Shown one piece after another: positions 45,508 to 55,477 of a DNA stretch of 64,000 bases. How positions within the stretch are numbered: position 1 is the stretch's first letter; the number at the start of each line of letters is the position of its first letter. This stretch comes from Microbacterium sp. (GTDB lineage: Bacteria > Actinomycetota > Actinomycetes > Actinomycetales > Microbacteriaceae), in assembly GCA_031277945.1 (NCBI GenBank), contig JAITLK010000003.1:620001-684000 (forward strand), written 5' to 3'. The notes under the pieces are model-generated. The model did no database searches and was not told the origin of the DNA. It saw only the letters and a program-made list of their open reading frames with translations. The position numbers and the translations under genes were made by a program.

Positions 45508-45993
45508 GTCCTTCGCCTGCTCGATAGCCCCGCTCCACCAGGAGGCGGGGCTCTTCGCAGCCTGCGGATCGATCCGGCGCAGCGTACGCAGCAAATTCCT
45601 GAGACGCACGGAGTGCGATAGAGCGGCAGACGTCGGGGGCGGGCTGATCTTGCCGGCCCGGAAGGCGGCGAGGCGTTCGGCGGCCTGATCCGCGGTCAGC
45701 ACCCGGGGGCCCGACGACGGCCCTGCCGAACGCAGGTAGTCGGCAAATGCCTGCAGGAAGCCAGCGGTCGCCGCCCGATCCCGATTCAGCGCGACGGTGT
45801 GGCCGTTGGCGACATCGACGACCGCTGTCGTCGCATCCGTCATGAACTCCACGACGAGGAACTCCCCGTCGTGGACGTGGCCGATCACGACGGCATCTCG
45901 ATCGAGACCGGGAGCGGGCCGGTTCTCGCCGTACTCGACCAGAACCATGCCGAGCGGTGAATCGATGCTGGTCACGCGCACAACGATAGTCAC
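45496..45993 (-). CDS. Small SUKH-4-like protein (putative immunity protein)
   Basis: A 165-residue soluble protein. The middle part, VVIGHVHDGEFLVVEFMTD followed by AVVDVANGHTVALN and FLQAFADYL, follows the pattern of SUKH-4 immunity proteins: a strand, a 'value' strand, then a helix. The family call is tentative. The GTG at 45993 overlaps the stop of the flavoprotein gene (GTGA). The C-terminus (EQAKDDLI) and stop codon are encoded by the GATCA repeat. No toxin gene adjoins it. Confidence 0.45.
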   Translation of the reverse strand: MTIVVRVTSIDSPLGMVLVEYGENRPAPGLDRDAVVIGHVHDGEFLVVEFMTDATTAVVDVANGHTVALNRDRAATAGFLQAFADYLRSAGPSSGPRVLTADQAAERLAAFRAGKISPPPTSAALSHSVRLRNLLRTLRRIDPQAAKSPASWWSGAIEQAKDDLI

Positions 45994-47087
45994 CCCACCA
46001 GGGCGCCGGCCTCCTCTCGCATGATTGCGCGCACCGCGTCGCGTCCGGCACGGTTGGCGCCGATGGTCGACTGGCTGGGTCCGTAGCCGATGAGGAAGAG
46101 ACGCGGCTCGTCGATGGAGCGCCCGTTCGCTACGCGGATCCCGCCTTCGGGGGTGCGCAGTCCGAGTGGTGCCAGGTGAGCGATGGCGGGTCGGAAGCCC
46201 GTCGCCCAGAGGATCACATCGGCGTGTTCCACTGTGCCGTCCGGCATACGCACGCCGTCCGCCTCGACCCGCGTGAACATCGGGTGCCGCACCAGCACGC
46301 CCTTGTCGTGGGCGCGCTGCACCCACGGCGTCCAGATGTCGCCCGTAACCGAGATCACGCTGCCCGGCGGCAGCCCGGCGCGCACGCGCTGCTCGACCCC
46401 GTCCAGCGCCTCGATCCGTGATGCGGTGGTCCACTCACCGCGTTTCCAGTCCGGACTGCGACGCGTCACCCAGAAGGTCTCGGCGACGTCGGAGATCTCG
46501 TCGAGCAGCTGAAGCGCCGAGACGCCGCCTCCGACAATCACCACGCGCTTGCCGGCGAGCTCCTCACGCGACACATAGTTCGCGGTGTGAAGCTGACGGC
46601 CGCGGAACGTCTCCCGTCCGGCGACGTACGGCCAGTACGGCTGGGTCCAGGTGCCGGTCGCGTTGATGACGTATCGCGTCGCCCACGATCCCCGGTCCGT
46701 GTCGACGATCAGCCGGCCATGGGGATCGGTGTCCGCCCGGCTCACCGCGCGCACGCGCACGGGCCGCCTCACCTGGAGGTCGAAGCGCTCCTCGTAAGCG
46801 GCGAAGTAGGGCGGCAGCGCGTCCCGCGCGGGAACAGCGGTGTCTGCGGGCGGCACGGGAAAGCCCGGCAGCTCGTAAATGCCGTTCACGGTTCCCATCC
46901 GCAGCGATTGCCAGCGATGCTGCCACGCGCCACCCGGCCGCTTGTCGGCGTCCAGCACCACGAAGCTGCGCTCGCCCGCCTCACCCGCCGGCACGAACCC
47001 GCGCCGGCGAAGATGGTGCGCGGCGGACAGACCCGCCTGCCCGGCACCGATCACGACCACATCGACGGCGTCCGGGCTGATGCTCAT
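45990..47087 (-). CDS. Flavin-containing monooxygenase-like oxidoreductase (CzcO/YhiN type)
   Basis: A 365-residue FAD/NAD(P)-binding protein. The N-terminal FAD loop is VVIGAGQAGLSAAHHLRRRG, the NADP loop is VVIVGGGVSALQLLDEI, and the C-terminal VILWATGFRPAI matches the ATG motif of FMO-like enzymes. Members include proteins called monooxygenase CzcO. The substrate is unknown. The ATG at 47087 follows GGGGGTGG. It is divergent from a TetR regulator and MFS efflux pump, with two palindromes between, so it may be part of a detoxification response. Confidence 0.88.
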   Translation of the reverse strand: MSISPDAVDVVVIGAGQAGLSAAHHLRRRGFVPAGEAGERSFVVLDADKRPGGAWQHRWQSLRMGTVNGIYELPGFPVPPADTAVPARDALPPYFAAYEERFDLQVRRPVRVRAVSRADTDPHGRLIVDTDRGSWATRYVINATGTWTQPYWPYVAGRETFRGRQLHTANYVSREELAGKRVVIVGGGVSALQLLDEISDVAETFWVTRRSPDWKRGEWTTASRIEALDGVEQRVRAGLPPGSVISVTGDIWTPWVQRAHDKGVLVRHPMFTRVEADGVRMPDGTVEHADVILWATGFRPAIAHLAPLGLRTPEGGIRVANGRSIDEPRLFLIGYGPSQSTIGANRAGRDAVRAIMREEAGALVG

Positions 47088-47135
47088 GCCACCCCCAACG
47101 CGCCGGATCCGGATCGCATTCCCTCGTCCCCACTC

Positions 47136-47147
47136 AAAGTGCACTTT
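47136..47147. promoter_or_regulatory. 12-bp palindrome, TetR operator 1
   Basis: AAAGTGCACTTT is a perfect palindrome in the 88-bp gap between the flavoprotein and TetR genes. Confidence 0.65.
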
Positions 47148-47152
47148 CAGCT

Positions 47153-47163
47153 TTGCAGTGCAA
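47153..47163. promoter_or_regulatory. 11-bp palindrome, TetR operator 2
   Basis: TTGCA-G-TGCAA lies 5 bp from the first palindrome and shares its GTGCA core. It sits 12 bp upstream of the TetR start codon. Confidence 0.6.
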
Positions 47164-47175
47164 GAATTGCATCTC

Positions 47176-47784
47176 ATGGAGACAAGTGCAGAATCACTGC
47201 GAGAGCGCCGCCGTCGCGAGACGGCCAGTGCGCTCACGGCGGCGGCGCGACGGCTCACCACGGAGCGGGGGTTCACGGGCTTCACCGTCGACGAGCTGTG
47301 CACCGAGGTCGGGGTGTCCCGCCGCACGTTCTTCAACTATTTCGCCAGCAAGGAGCACGCGGTGTTCGGCTTCACCGCGAACGACCCGCGAACGGAGGCG
47401 CTCGATGCCGAGTTCCTCGCCCGCGACGGCGATCTGCTCGACGACTTCGTCGAGCTCAGCGTGCGCCGCTTCGAGGTGTTCAACCCCATCGATGACGCCC
47501 GCCCCCTGTTCGCGCTCATCGATCAGGAACCGCGCCTGCTGAAGAGTCTGTTCGACCAGCTCGGCGAGAACGAGCGGCGCGATCGCGAGCTGGTCGCTCG
47601 GCGGCTCGGCACCGAGGACGTCGATATCCGTGCCGAGGTCCTCGTCCACTCCGTCGGTGCGCTGGTGCGCATTTGCATGGACCGCATCCTCCATCAGGAC
47701 TCACCCGAGAGTTTCCGCGACCTGATTGCCCAGCGTCTCCAGGTCGCGCGCTCCCTCCTCGTGCCCACACAGAAAGTCGATTGA
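47176..47784 (+). CDS. TetR-family regulator of the MFS efflux unit
   Basis: A 202-residue TetR protein with helix-turn-helix FTVDELCTEVGVSRRTFFNYF (residues about 38-58, read in parts). It is followed with no gap by the MFS gene and faces the flavoprotein gene across two palindromes. It is therefore likely to repress both directions until an antibiotic-like ligand binds. The ATG at 47176 has no strong Shine-Dalgarno; the CTCATGGAGAC context is weak. Confidence 0.92.
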   Translation: METSAESLRERRRRETASALTAAARRLTTERGFTGFTVDELCTEVGVSRRTFFNYFASKEHAVFGFTANDPRTEALDAEFLARDGDLLDDFVELSVRRFEVFNPIDDARPLFALIDQEPRLLKSLFDQLGENERRDRELVARRLGTEDVDIRAEVLVHSVGALVRICMDRILHQDSPESFRDLIAQRLQVARSLLVPTQKVD

Positions 47785-49425
<1,641 letters not shown>

Positions 49426-49440
49426 CGCAGCCTCGCGAGC

Positions 49441-49500
49441 GACGCCCATGCCCGGGCGAGGAACCCCGCATTGCGGGCTTCTCGTCCGGGCATGGGCGTC
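49441..49500. terminator. Bidirectional terminator after the MFS gene
   Basis: 20-bp arms 49441-49460 and 49481-49500 with one mismatch, and an inner CCCGCA/TGCGGG hairpin, between convergent genes. Confidence 0.85.
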
Positions 49501-49512
49501 TCGGCATCCGGC

Positions 49513-49947
49513 CTAGAGGTCGGCGAGAGGGAGGTCGGGGTTGTTCTCGAGCACCGCGGTCAGATCGGACTCGAACAGCTCGATGTGCACCGCGTCATCT
49601 CCCGAGAACCGCAGCACGGTCACGAGCACGTCGGCCAGCAGCTCAGCGGCCTCGCGGGCCGCATCCTCGGGGAAGACGCGCGCGTGATTGGGCGAGACGT
49701 CATCGCTTCCCGCGCTGAAACCCCACCCGCGCAGAGCCGCAACCTGCAGGCCTGACAGCTGCGGGTTGTTGATCTCATTGGATGAAACCTCGATGACGAT
49801 CGATCCGTCATCGTTGCGCGTCCCCTGCACATACGGGCGCTGTACCGCCTCGCGCACCACCTCGACCACCCACGGATCGTCCTCGCGGATCAGGTGCTCG
49901 AACAGATTGGCCAGCGCCTCGCGCACGGCTGAGGTCTCATCGGTCAT
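49513..49947 (-). CDS. Hypothetical actinobacterial protein, possibly YbjN/chaperone-fold-like
   Basis: A 144-residue acidic, soluble protein. The pattern VREALANLFEHLI..., then a beta-rich middle (SIVIEVSSNEINNPQLS...) and helix-strand ending resembles YbjN / type III chaperone-like proteins of actinobacteria, but I would not assign a function. The ATG at 49947 is preceded by GAT GAG. It lies 4 bp downstream of trhO on the same strand and is probably co-transcribed with it. Confidence 0.6.
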   Translation of the reverse strand: MTDETSAVREALANLFEHLIREDDPWVVEVVREAVQRPYVQGTRNDDGSIVIEVSSNEINNPQLSGLQVAALRGWGFSAGSDDVSPNHARVFPEDAAREAAELLADVLVTVLRFSGDDAVHIELFESDLTAVLENNPDLPLADL

Positions 49948-49951
49948 GCGC

Positions 49952-50863
49952 TCATCCTGTCACGGCGGCGGGGGCATCGGCGTGCCGAGCGCAGGCGACG
50001 GCCCCTCCGCAGCCCGCGCACAGCACAACGCGGTTACGGCAGGTGTCCTCGGCGCAGTTCACCATGCGCGTGGTGGGCGTCTGACACACCGCGCACCGTC
50101 CGATCACCTTCGGGTCGCGCCCCACCGGCACCGACTCCCGGCCGTCGAACACATAGAGCGAGCCCTCCCACAGTCCGGTGCTGCCGAAGCTCTCGCCGTA
50201 GCGGACGATACCGCCGTCCAGCTGGTACACCTCACCGAACCCGCGCGCGGTCATCAGACTCGACAGCACCTCGCATCGGATGCCACCCGTGCAGTAGGTG
50301 ACCACGGGCCGCCCTTTGAGGTGGTCGTACTTGCCGGAGTCGAGTTCGGCGATGAAGTCGTGCGTCGTCTCCACGTCGGGAACGATCGCGTCACGGAACC
50401 GGCCGATCTCGGCTTCGAAGGCGTTGCGCCCGTCGAAGAAGACGACGTCCTCACCGCGCTCGGCCACCAGATCGTGGAGAGCCCCGGGGCTCAGGTGCAC
50501 CCCGCCTCCGACCACGCCACCCTGGTCCACCCGCAGCTCGCCGGGTGCGCCGAAGGAGACGATCTCATCGCGCACGCGCACGCTGAGCCGTGGGAAATCG
50601 AGCGTGAGCCCGTCCTCGTCCAGCCCCGTGCCGCTGGACCACTTCACGTCCACTCCCGCGAAAGCCGGGTACTCCTTCGTCTTGCGGACGTACTTCTTGA
50701 GGGCGGCCATGTCGCCACCGAGCGTGCCGTTGATCCCGTCTTTCGAGATGAGGATGCGACCGCGAAGGCCCAGCCCCTCGCAGAGATCGCGCTGCCACAG
50801 CCGCACCGCATCGGGATCGGTGATGGGCGCGAACACGTAGTACAGGATGATCTTGGCGGGCAC
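49952..50863 (-). CDS. trhO: tRNA uridine(34) hydroxylase (rhodanese-like)
   Basis: A 303-residue YceA/TrhO-family protein. The N-terminal ferredoxin-like part has [18 protein letters not shown] (read in parts); the central rhodanese domain has the active cysteine in [13 protein letters not shown]. The C-terminal cysteine cluster (CAVCQTP, CAEDTC, CAGCGG) may bind zinc. TrhO hydroxylates U34 of tRNA in an oxygen-dependent step. The ATG at 50863 begins [11 protein letters not shown], the conserved N-terminus. It is 18 bp from the kinase gene, in the same direction. Confidence 0.93.
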   Translation of the reverse strand: MPAKIILYYVFAPITDPDAVRLWQRDLCEGLGLRGRILISKDGINGTLGGDMAALKKYVRKTKEYPAFAGVDVKWSSGTGLDEDGLTLDFPRLSVRVRDEIVSFGAPGELRVDQGGVVGGGVHLSPGALHDLVAERGEDVVFFDGRNAFEAEIGRFRDAIVPDVETTHDFIAELDSGKYDHLKGRPVVTYCTGGIRCEVLSSLMTARGFGEVYQLDGGIVRYGESFGSTGLWEGSLYVFDGRESVPVGRDPKVIGRCAVCQTPTTRMVNCAEDTCRNRVVLCAGCGGAVACARHADAPAAVTG

Positions 50864-50881
50864 GATTCCAGGGTACGCGGG

Positions 50882-51805
50882 TCAGGCCCAGAGGAAGCCT
50901 GCGGCAGGGGCCGGCGGTGCCGAGGCGACGAGTCGCGCCAGGTGGACGGAACCCTCCAGCGGGCCGCCCGCGGGCACCACGAGCTCGGCGTCGGGCCGCA
51001 GCTCGCGGACCACGATGCCGAAGGTCGCCGCATACTCCTCCGAGCGCAGCAGGCCGCCGGTGGCCGAGATGCGCGGGGGCAGTCCCGGCAGCGCCGCGAC
51101 GGCGGATTGCGCCGCCTCGGTCGCCGCTTCCCGGATGATCTCCCGGGCGAGAGGGTCGTCCAGCCCGGCAATGTCGGCCGCGAACGAGGCGAGCACCCCG
51201 GCACGATCATCCCGCGTGTACAGCTGGGCGGGCCAGGTCATCGGGTCGCCGAAGCGCTCCCGCGCCGCGTCGAGGATGGCACCCGCATCGGTGGACACGC
51301 CGTCTCGCTGGCGCATCGCCACCTGCAGCGCCCGCTCCCCGATCCAGGATCCGGACCCGCGGTCACCGAGCAGGTGACCCCAGCCGTCCACGCGATTCCA
51401 GACGCCGCGGAAGTCGGCGCCCAGGGCGATGGCACCGGTGCCGACGGCGATGACGGCACCGGCCGCACCGCTCAGCGCACCCAGGTGACCGGTGACGGCA
51501 TCGATGCTGACGGCCACGGCCGCACGCGGTACCAGCGCACGCGCGCGATGCACGAGGTCGTCAGGGTCGGCCACGAGGGTGGCGATCCCGGTGGCGCCGA
51601 TACCGATACCGACGATCTCCACGGCATCCGCCTCAGCCAGCACGCGCTCGATCAACGCGAGCGCGAGATCGGGCCCCGCACTCCCACCCGCGGTCACCGC
51701 TCCGCGCGGGCCGTGGCCCTCCGCGAGCACGACCCCGTCAGCGGACACCAGGCGCGAGCGCGACCCGGTACCGCCGATGTCGATGCCGAGGAATGCCGTG
51801 GTCAC
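50882..51805 (-). CDS. BadF/BadG-type N-acetylhexosamine kinase (MurK-like)
   Basis: A 307-residue ASKHA-fold kinase. The phosphate-1 loop is FLGIDIGGTGSRSRLV, adenosine-binding AVGTGAIALGADF and GDRGSGSWIGERAL follow, and ISATGGLLRSEEYAA lies near the end. BadF-type kinases of this size phosphorylate GlcNAc and, in the MurK branch, MurNAc. The gene is 13 bp downstream of murQ on the same strand. A 6-phosphate-producing kinase followed by the MurNAc-6-phosphate etherase makes a complete MurNAc to GlcNAc-6-phosphate route. The ATG at 51805. Confidence 0.87.
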   Translation of the reverse strand: MTTAFLGIDIGGTGSRSRLVSADGVVLAEGHGPRGAVTAGGSAGPDLALALIERVLAEADAVEIVGIGIGATGIATLVADPDDLVHRARALVPRAAVAVSIDAVTGHLGALSGAAGAVIAVGTGAIALGADFRGVWNRVDGWGHLLGDRGSGSWIGERALQVAMRQRDGVSTDAGAILDAARERFGDPMTWPAQLYTRDDRAGVLASFAADIAGLDDPLAREIIREAATEAAQSAVAALPGLPPRISATGGLLRSEEYAATFGIVVRELRPDAELVVPAGGPLEGSVHLARLVASAPPAPAAGFLWA

Positions 51806-51818
51806 CGTGACGGACCCG

Positions 51819-52739
51819 TCAGACCGCGAGGTGGGCGAGGGCCGCCCGAACCGATCCGCTCCCGGCCGCGAGAGCCGCAGATGCCTCGGCGGCGGTGACC
51901 GATGCCACCGTCATCACGATGGCCGTCTTCAGGTCGCCGCCGGCCTCCTCGAGACGCTCACGGGCCTCGGCGTCCTCGATTCCGGTGGCCTCACGCAGAA
52001 TGCGCACGGTGCGCTCGCGCAGCTTGGCGTTGGTCGCGACAACGGAGACCATGAGGTTGCCCCAGGTGCGGCCGACGGCCACCATGAGGGCGGTGGAGAA
52101 GCCGTTGAGCACGAGCTTCTCGGCGGTGGCGGCCTTCAGGCGCGTGGAGCCGGTGAGCACCTCGGCCCCGGTCTCCAGCACGATGTCGATGTCGGCGAGC
52201 GGGGCGAGGGAGGCGTGCGGGTTCGAGGAGATGAGCACGGTGTGCGCTCCCGCAGCCCGCGCGGCACGCAGCGCGCCGCCGACGTAGGGGGTGTTGCCGC
52301 TGGCCGCGAGGCCGACCGCGACATCGCCGGGACGAAGGCCGGCTGCGGCGGCAGCGCCCTCCTCCTCCGAGTCCTCCGCGTTCTCGACGGCGTCCAGCAG
52401 CGCGGTCTCGCCACCGGCGATGTGCGCCACGACGCGGCCACGCTCGAGGTTGAAGGTCGGGCGCAGCTCCGCGGCGTCCAGCACACCGAGTCGTCCCGAT
52501 GTTCCCGCTCCGAAGTAGTGCACGTTGCCGCCGGCACGGAACGACTCCGCGGCGAGGTCCACCAGCTCCGCCAGTTGCGGGATGATCCGCTGAACGGCAT
52601 CGACGGCGACACGGTCCTGCTCGTTGAGAAGCCGGAGCACCTCCGCGGCGGGCAGGGCGTCCAGATCGGCCGATGCCTCGAGGCGCTGCTCGGTGGGCGG
52701 GAGCGGCCGCGCTGCTGCGGCGTCGGGGGTTGCGTTCAT
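51819..52739 (-). CDS. murQ: N-acetylmuramic acid 6-phosphate etherase
   Basis: A 306-residue SIS-domain lyase that removes the D-lactyl ether of MurNAc-6-phosphate. The motifs are YFGAGTSGRLGVLDAAELR for the sugar-phosphate site, the AGGETALLDAVENAEDSEEEG segment, LAASGNTPYV, and the C-terminal domain with LMVAVGRTWGNLMVS (motifs read in parts). The ATG at 52739 starts MNATPD; an in-frame GTG at 52754 has a poorer site. It is divergent from a MurR/RpiR regulator with a multi-part palindromic gap, and followed by the kinase. Confidence 0.95.
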   Translation of the reverse strand: MNATPDAAAARPLPPTEQRLEASADLDALPAAEVLRLLNEQDRVAVDAVQRIIPQLAELVDLAAESFRAGGNVHYFGAGTSGRLGVLDAAELRPTFNLERGRVVAHIAGGETALLDAVENAEDSEEEGAAAAAGLRPGDVAVGLAASGNTPYVGGALRAARAAGAHTVLISSNPHASLAPLADIDIVLETGAEVLTGSTRLKAATAEKLVLNGFSTALMVAVGRTWGNLMVSVVATNAKLRERTVRILREATGIEDAEARERLEEAGGDLKTAIVMTVASVTAAEASAALAAGSGSVRAALAHLAV

Positions 52740-52758
52740 GCTTTCGTGCCTCACTCGT

Positions 52759-52843
52759 GAGAATGTACTCAGTCCAGTATGGTGAAAAATATTCAGAGTT
52801 CAATCGCGTCTTGAACATTTTTGCCACACTGACCGGTATTCTC
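52759..52843. promoter_or_regulatory. Nested dyads between murQ and murR (operator region)
   Basis: Two nested inverted repeats: GTTCAA-7-TTGAAC at 52798-52816, and an outer GAGAAT (52759-52764) with ATTCTC (52838-52843). AT-rich arms AAAAAT and ATTTTT lie between them. A tetrameric RpiR/MurR regulator with two dimer sites is a natural ligand. Confidence 0.6.
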
Positions 52844-52896
52844 AGGATGCACCGGTGCGCCGGCCCGGTGATGCCAGACAGCACGAAGGAGCGGCC

Positions 52897-53766
52897 ATGA
52901 GCGATGTGCTCACGAGCCTGCGGCAGAAGCTCGGATCGATGAGCCGCACCGAGCGCCTCGTCACCGACGCCGTTCTGAACGACCCCGGCCTCGTGCTGCA
53001 CTCCACCATCACCGAGCTCGCCGAGTCCGTCGGCGTCTCGACCGCGTCGGTCACCCGCATGTGCCGTGCCGCCGGCTTCGCCGGCTACAAGGACTTCCGT
53101 CTCGCGTTCGCCTCCGCACACAGCCGCGAGGAGGCCTCGCGGGAGCACTTCCAGGTGGCTGATGCGGACATCTCCACCGAGGACTCCGTCGCCGACCTGG
53201 TCTCCAAGGTGGCCTACCAGGAGGTGCGAGCGATCGAGGACACTGCCCGCGCGCTGGATCTCGCCGCTCTCGACGCCGCGGCCGCCGCGCTGGGTGCGAC
53301 CACCCGGGTGGAGGTGTTCGGCGTCGGGTCCTCCAGCCTCACCGCGCAGGATCTCCAGCTGAAACTGCATCGCATCGGCACCCCCACCTTCTGCTGGAGC
53401 GACACCCACCTGGCACTCACCTCGGTCGCGAGCACGGACGAGCGCAGCGTCGTGCTCGGGATCTCGCACTCCGGCTACACCCTGGAGACGCAGCAGCTTC
53501 TGGCACTCGCACGTGAGCGCGGTGCCACGACCATCGCTATCACCAACGATCCGTCCTCCCCTGTCGCGCTTGCGGCCGATATCGTGCTCACCACCGTGGC
53601 CCGCGAGGCCGCCTTCCGGACCGCGGCGATGTCGAGCAGACTCGCCCAGATGGTGATCGTCGATTTCCTCGTGGTCCGGGTGGTGCAGCGAAACTTCGCC
53701 ACAGCGGAGAGACTGCTGGTGGCCAGCCACGACGCCGTGCGCGAGCACAAACTGCCCCGGCGCTGA
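52897..53766 (+). CDS. murR: MurR/RpiR-family transcriptional regulator
   Basis: A 289-residue regulator with an N-terminal HTH_6 domain (STITELAESVGVSTASVTRM, residues about 36-55) and a C-terminal SIS domain (VFGVGSSSLTAQDL, ISHSGYTLETQQLL, NDPSSPVA). In E. coli MurR represses murQ and is released by MurNAc-6-phosphate. The same divergent arrangement with murQ is seen here. The ATG at 52897 has AAGGAG 6 nt upstream. The symbol is given from context and domain layout. Confidence 0.85.
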   Translation: MSDVLTSLRQKLGSMSRTERLVTDAVLNDPGLVLHSTITELAESVGVSTASVTRMCRAAGFAGYKDFRLAFASAHSREEASREHFQVADADISTEDSVADLVSKVAYQEVRAIEDTARALDLAALDAAAAALGATTRVEVFGVGSSSLTAQDLQLKLHRIGTPTFCWSDTHLALTSVASTDERSVVLGISHSGYTLETQQLLALARERGATTIAITNDPSSPVALAADIVLTTVAREAAFRTAAMSSRLAQMVIVDFLVVRVVQRNFATAERLLVASHDAVREHKLPRR

Positions 53767-53781
53767 TCGGCGACGATCAGC
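53762..53781. terminator. Hairpin overlapping the ends of murR and the ABC ATPase gene
   Basis: 8-bp arms GCTGATCG/CGATCAGC with a 4-nt GCGA loop, covering both stop codons of the convergent genes. Confidence 0.55.
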
Positions 53782-54454
53782 CCTCGACGAGTGCCCCGTC
53801 GTGCAGCTCGAGCACCCGATCAGCACGTTCTGCCATGGCCGCGTCGTGCGTCGCCACCACCGCCGCTGTCCCCTCGGCGTGCACGAGACGCGCGATGAGG
53901 GCCATGATCTGCGCGCCCGTCTCGCTATCGAGCTGGGCCGTGGGCTCGTCCGCCAGCAGAATGCCCGGTGACATCACGAGGGCGCGCGCGATCCCGACGC
54001 GCTGCTGCTGACCGCCGGACAGCTCGCTCGGGCGCTGGCGGCTGTGCTCGGCCAGCCCCACGGCTTCCAGAGCGGCGGTCACGCGTGCATCGCGCTCGGC
54101 GACCGGGGTGCGACGGATGCGCAATGGCACCTCGATGTTCTCTGCGGCGCTCAGCTGCGGGATGAGTCCGCCGGTCTGCAGGATGGAGGCGACGCGGTCG
54201 CCCAGCAGAGCGGACAGATCCGTCGTGGGAGCGGTGAGGTCCTGCCCATCCACGAACACCGTGCCGGAGGTGGGATGATCCAGTCCCCCCAACAGGCTCA
54301 GCAGCGTGGTCTTTCCGGCACCGGATCGTCCGCGCACGACCACCAGCTCGCCCGCGGCCACCGACATCGTGACGCCGCGCACGGCGTGCACGTCCCCGGC
54401 CGGGGTCCGGAAGGTGCGGGTGAGCTCCACCGCGCTGAGCACGTTCGGCATCAT
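53777..54454 (-). CDS. ABC transporter ATPase, LolD/MacB type
   Basis: A 225-residue ATPase: Walker A in GRSGAGKTT, LSGGQQQRVGIAR signature, and Walker B ILLADEPTAQLD with the catalytic glutamate. Such ATPases drive FtsX-like permeases. The ATG at 54454 overlaps the stop of the upstream ATPase gene. It is the last gene of a four-gene operon with two large permeases and a second ATPase; two ATPases and two permeases suggest a heteromeric pump, or two parallel ones. Confidence 0.93.
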   Translation of the reverse strand: MMPNVLSAVELTRTFRTPAGDVHAVRGVTMSVAAGELVVVRGRSGAGKTTLLSLLGGLDHPTSGTVFVDGQDLTAPTTDLSALLGDRVASILQTGGLIPQLSAAENIEVPLRIRRTPVAERDARVTAALEAVGLAEHSRQRPSELSGGQQQRVGIARALVMSPGILLADEPTAQLDSETGAQIMALIARLVHAEGTAAVVATHDAAMAERADRVLELHDGALVEG

Positions 54455-55473
54455 CGTCCTTCCTCGGAGTTTGCGGCGGCGCGTGCCGCCCGCGCTTCGG
54501 CTCGGGTCAAGGGCCGCGCCGGGGAGGCGTCTCCGCCCGGAGCATCAGCCGGCGCCGAGGTCGCGGCACCGGGAGCGGGGATGGACGGCCTCACCTGCAC
54601 GTGGTCGGGCTCCAGCGACACCTTCACACGGTCACGCAGCCGCAGGGCGGAGACGAACTCCTGCGGCAGCTGCAGCCGTCCGGCGCGGTCCATCACGGCA
54701 TACTCCTCCGCCACGCGCATCGTCTCCCCGTCAGCGCCGGTCAGCGTACTGCGCAGTGTCTCCGTGGAGGTGCGCCCATCGCGGATACGGACGGTGCGGC
54801 CCACGTGCTGAGTGATGGCGGCATCGTGGGTGACGATCAACGTGGTCACCCTCCTCTCGGCGTTCACGGTCTCCATAGCGGCCAGCACCTCGGCACCGGT
54901 GGCCTCGTCGAGCTCGCCCGTGGGCTCGTCCGCCAGCAGCACCCGCGGCTCGTTGGCCAGCGCGACGGCGATCGCCACCCGCTGCTGCTGACCGCCGGAC
55001 AGCTGCGCCGGCCGCCGATCGGCGATGTCTCCGATATCGAGCAGCTCGAACAGTTCGTCGCTGAGCGCGCCTCGACGGGGCCTCGGCACGACCCGGGCCA
55101 CGGCGTGCGCCATCGCGACGTTCTCCCGCGCGGTGAGGTACGGGAGGAGGTTGCGGGAGGACTGCTGCCAGACGAATCCGACGCTGCGACGGCGATAGGC
55201 CAGCCGCTCAGGGCGCCGCATCGTGGTGAGGTCGTGCCCTGCGACCTGAGCCACCCCCGCGGTGGGGGCATCGAGACCGGCGAGGATGCCGAGCAGCGTG
55301 GACTTCCCCGAGCCGGACGCGCCCACCAACGCCACCATCTCTCCCGTGGCCACGGAGAGGTTGAGTCCCTGCAGCGCCTGCACCTCGATGCCCTGGGCGG
55401 TGAAGATGCGCACGACGCCCTCGCACAGGATCCCTCCGGTGCCGATATCGCCCGCGAGCTGGGTCGTGTTCAC
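54451..55473 (-). CDS. ABC ATPase with a C-terminal AbrB/SpoVT-like domain
   Basis: A 340-residue protein. Residues 15-240 form a LolD-like ATPase: Walker A GASGSGKS at 51-58, LSGGQ at 158-162, Walker B VLLADEP at 178-184. Residues about 256-297 match the swapped-hairpin AbrB/MazE fold: the stretch AVMDRAGRLQLPQEF, then LRLRDRVKVS and VQVRP, follows the DxxGRxxLPxxxxxxLxxxDxV consensus. A Pro/Ala-rich tail follows. AbrB domains usually bind DNA; here it may instead mediate dimerisation or regulation. It starts at GTG 55473, 5 nt after the permease stop. Confidence 0.85.
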   Translation of the reverse strand: MNTTQLAGDIGTGGILCEGVVRIFTAQGIEVQALQGLNLSVATGEMVALVGASGSGKSTLLGILAGLDAPTAGVAQVAGHDLTTMRRPERLAYRRRSVGFVWQQSSRNLLPYLTARENVAMAHAVARVVPRPRRGALSDELFELLDIGDIADRRPAQLSGGQQQRVAIAVALANEPRVLLADEPTGELDEATGAEVLAAMETVNAERRVTTLIVTHDAAITQHVGRTVRIRDGRTSTETLRSTLTGADGETMRVAEEYAVMDRAGRLQLPQEFVSALRLRDRVKVSLEPDHVQVRPSIPAPGAATSAPADAPGGDASPARPLTRAEARAARAAANSEEGR

Positions 55474-55477
55474 GGCA

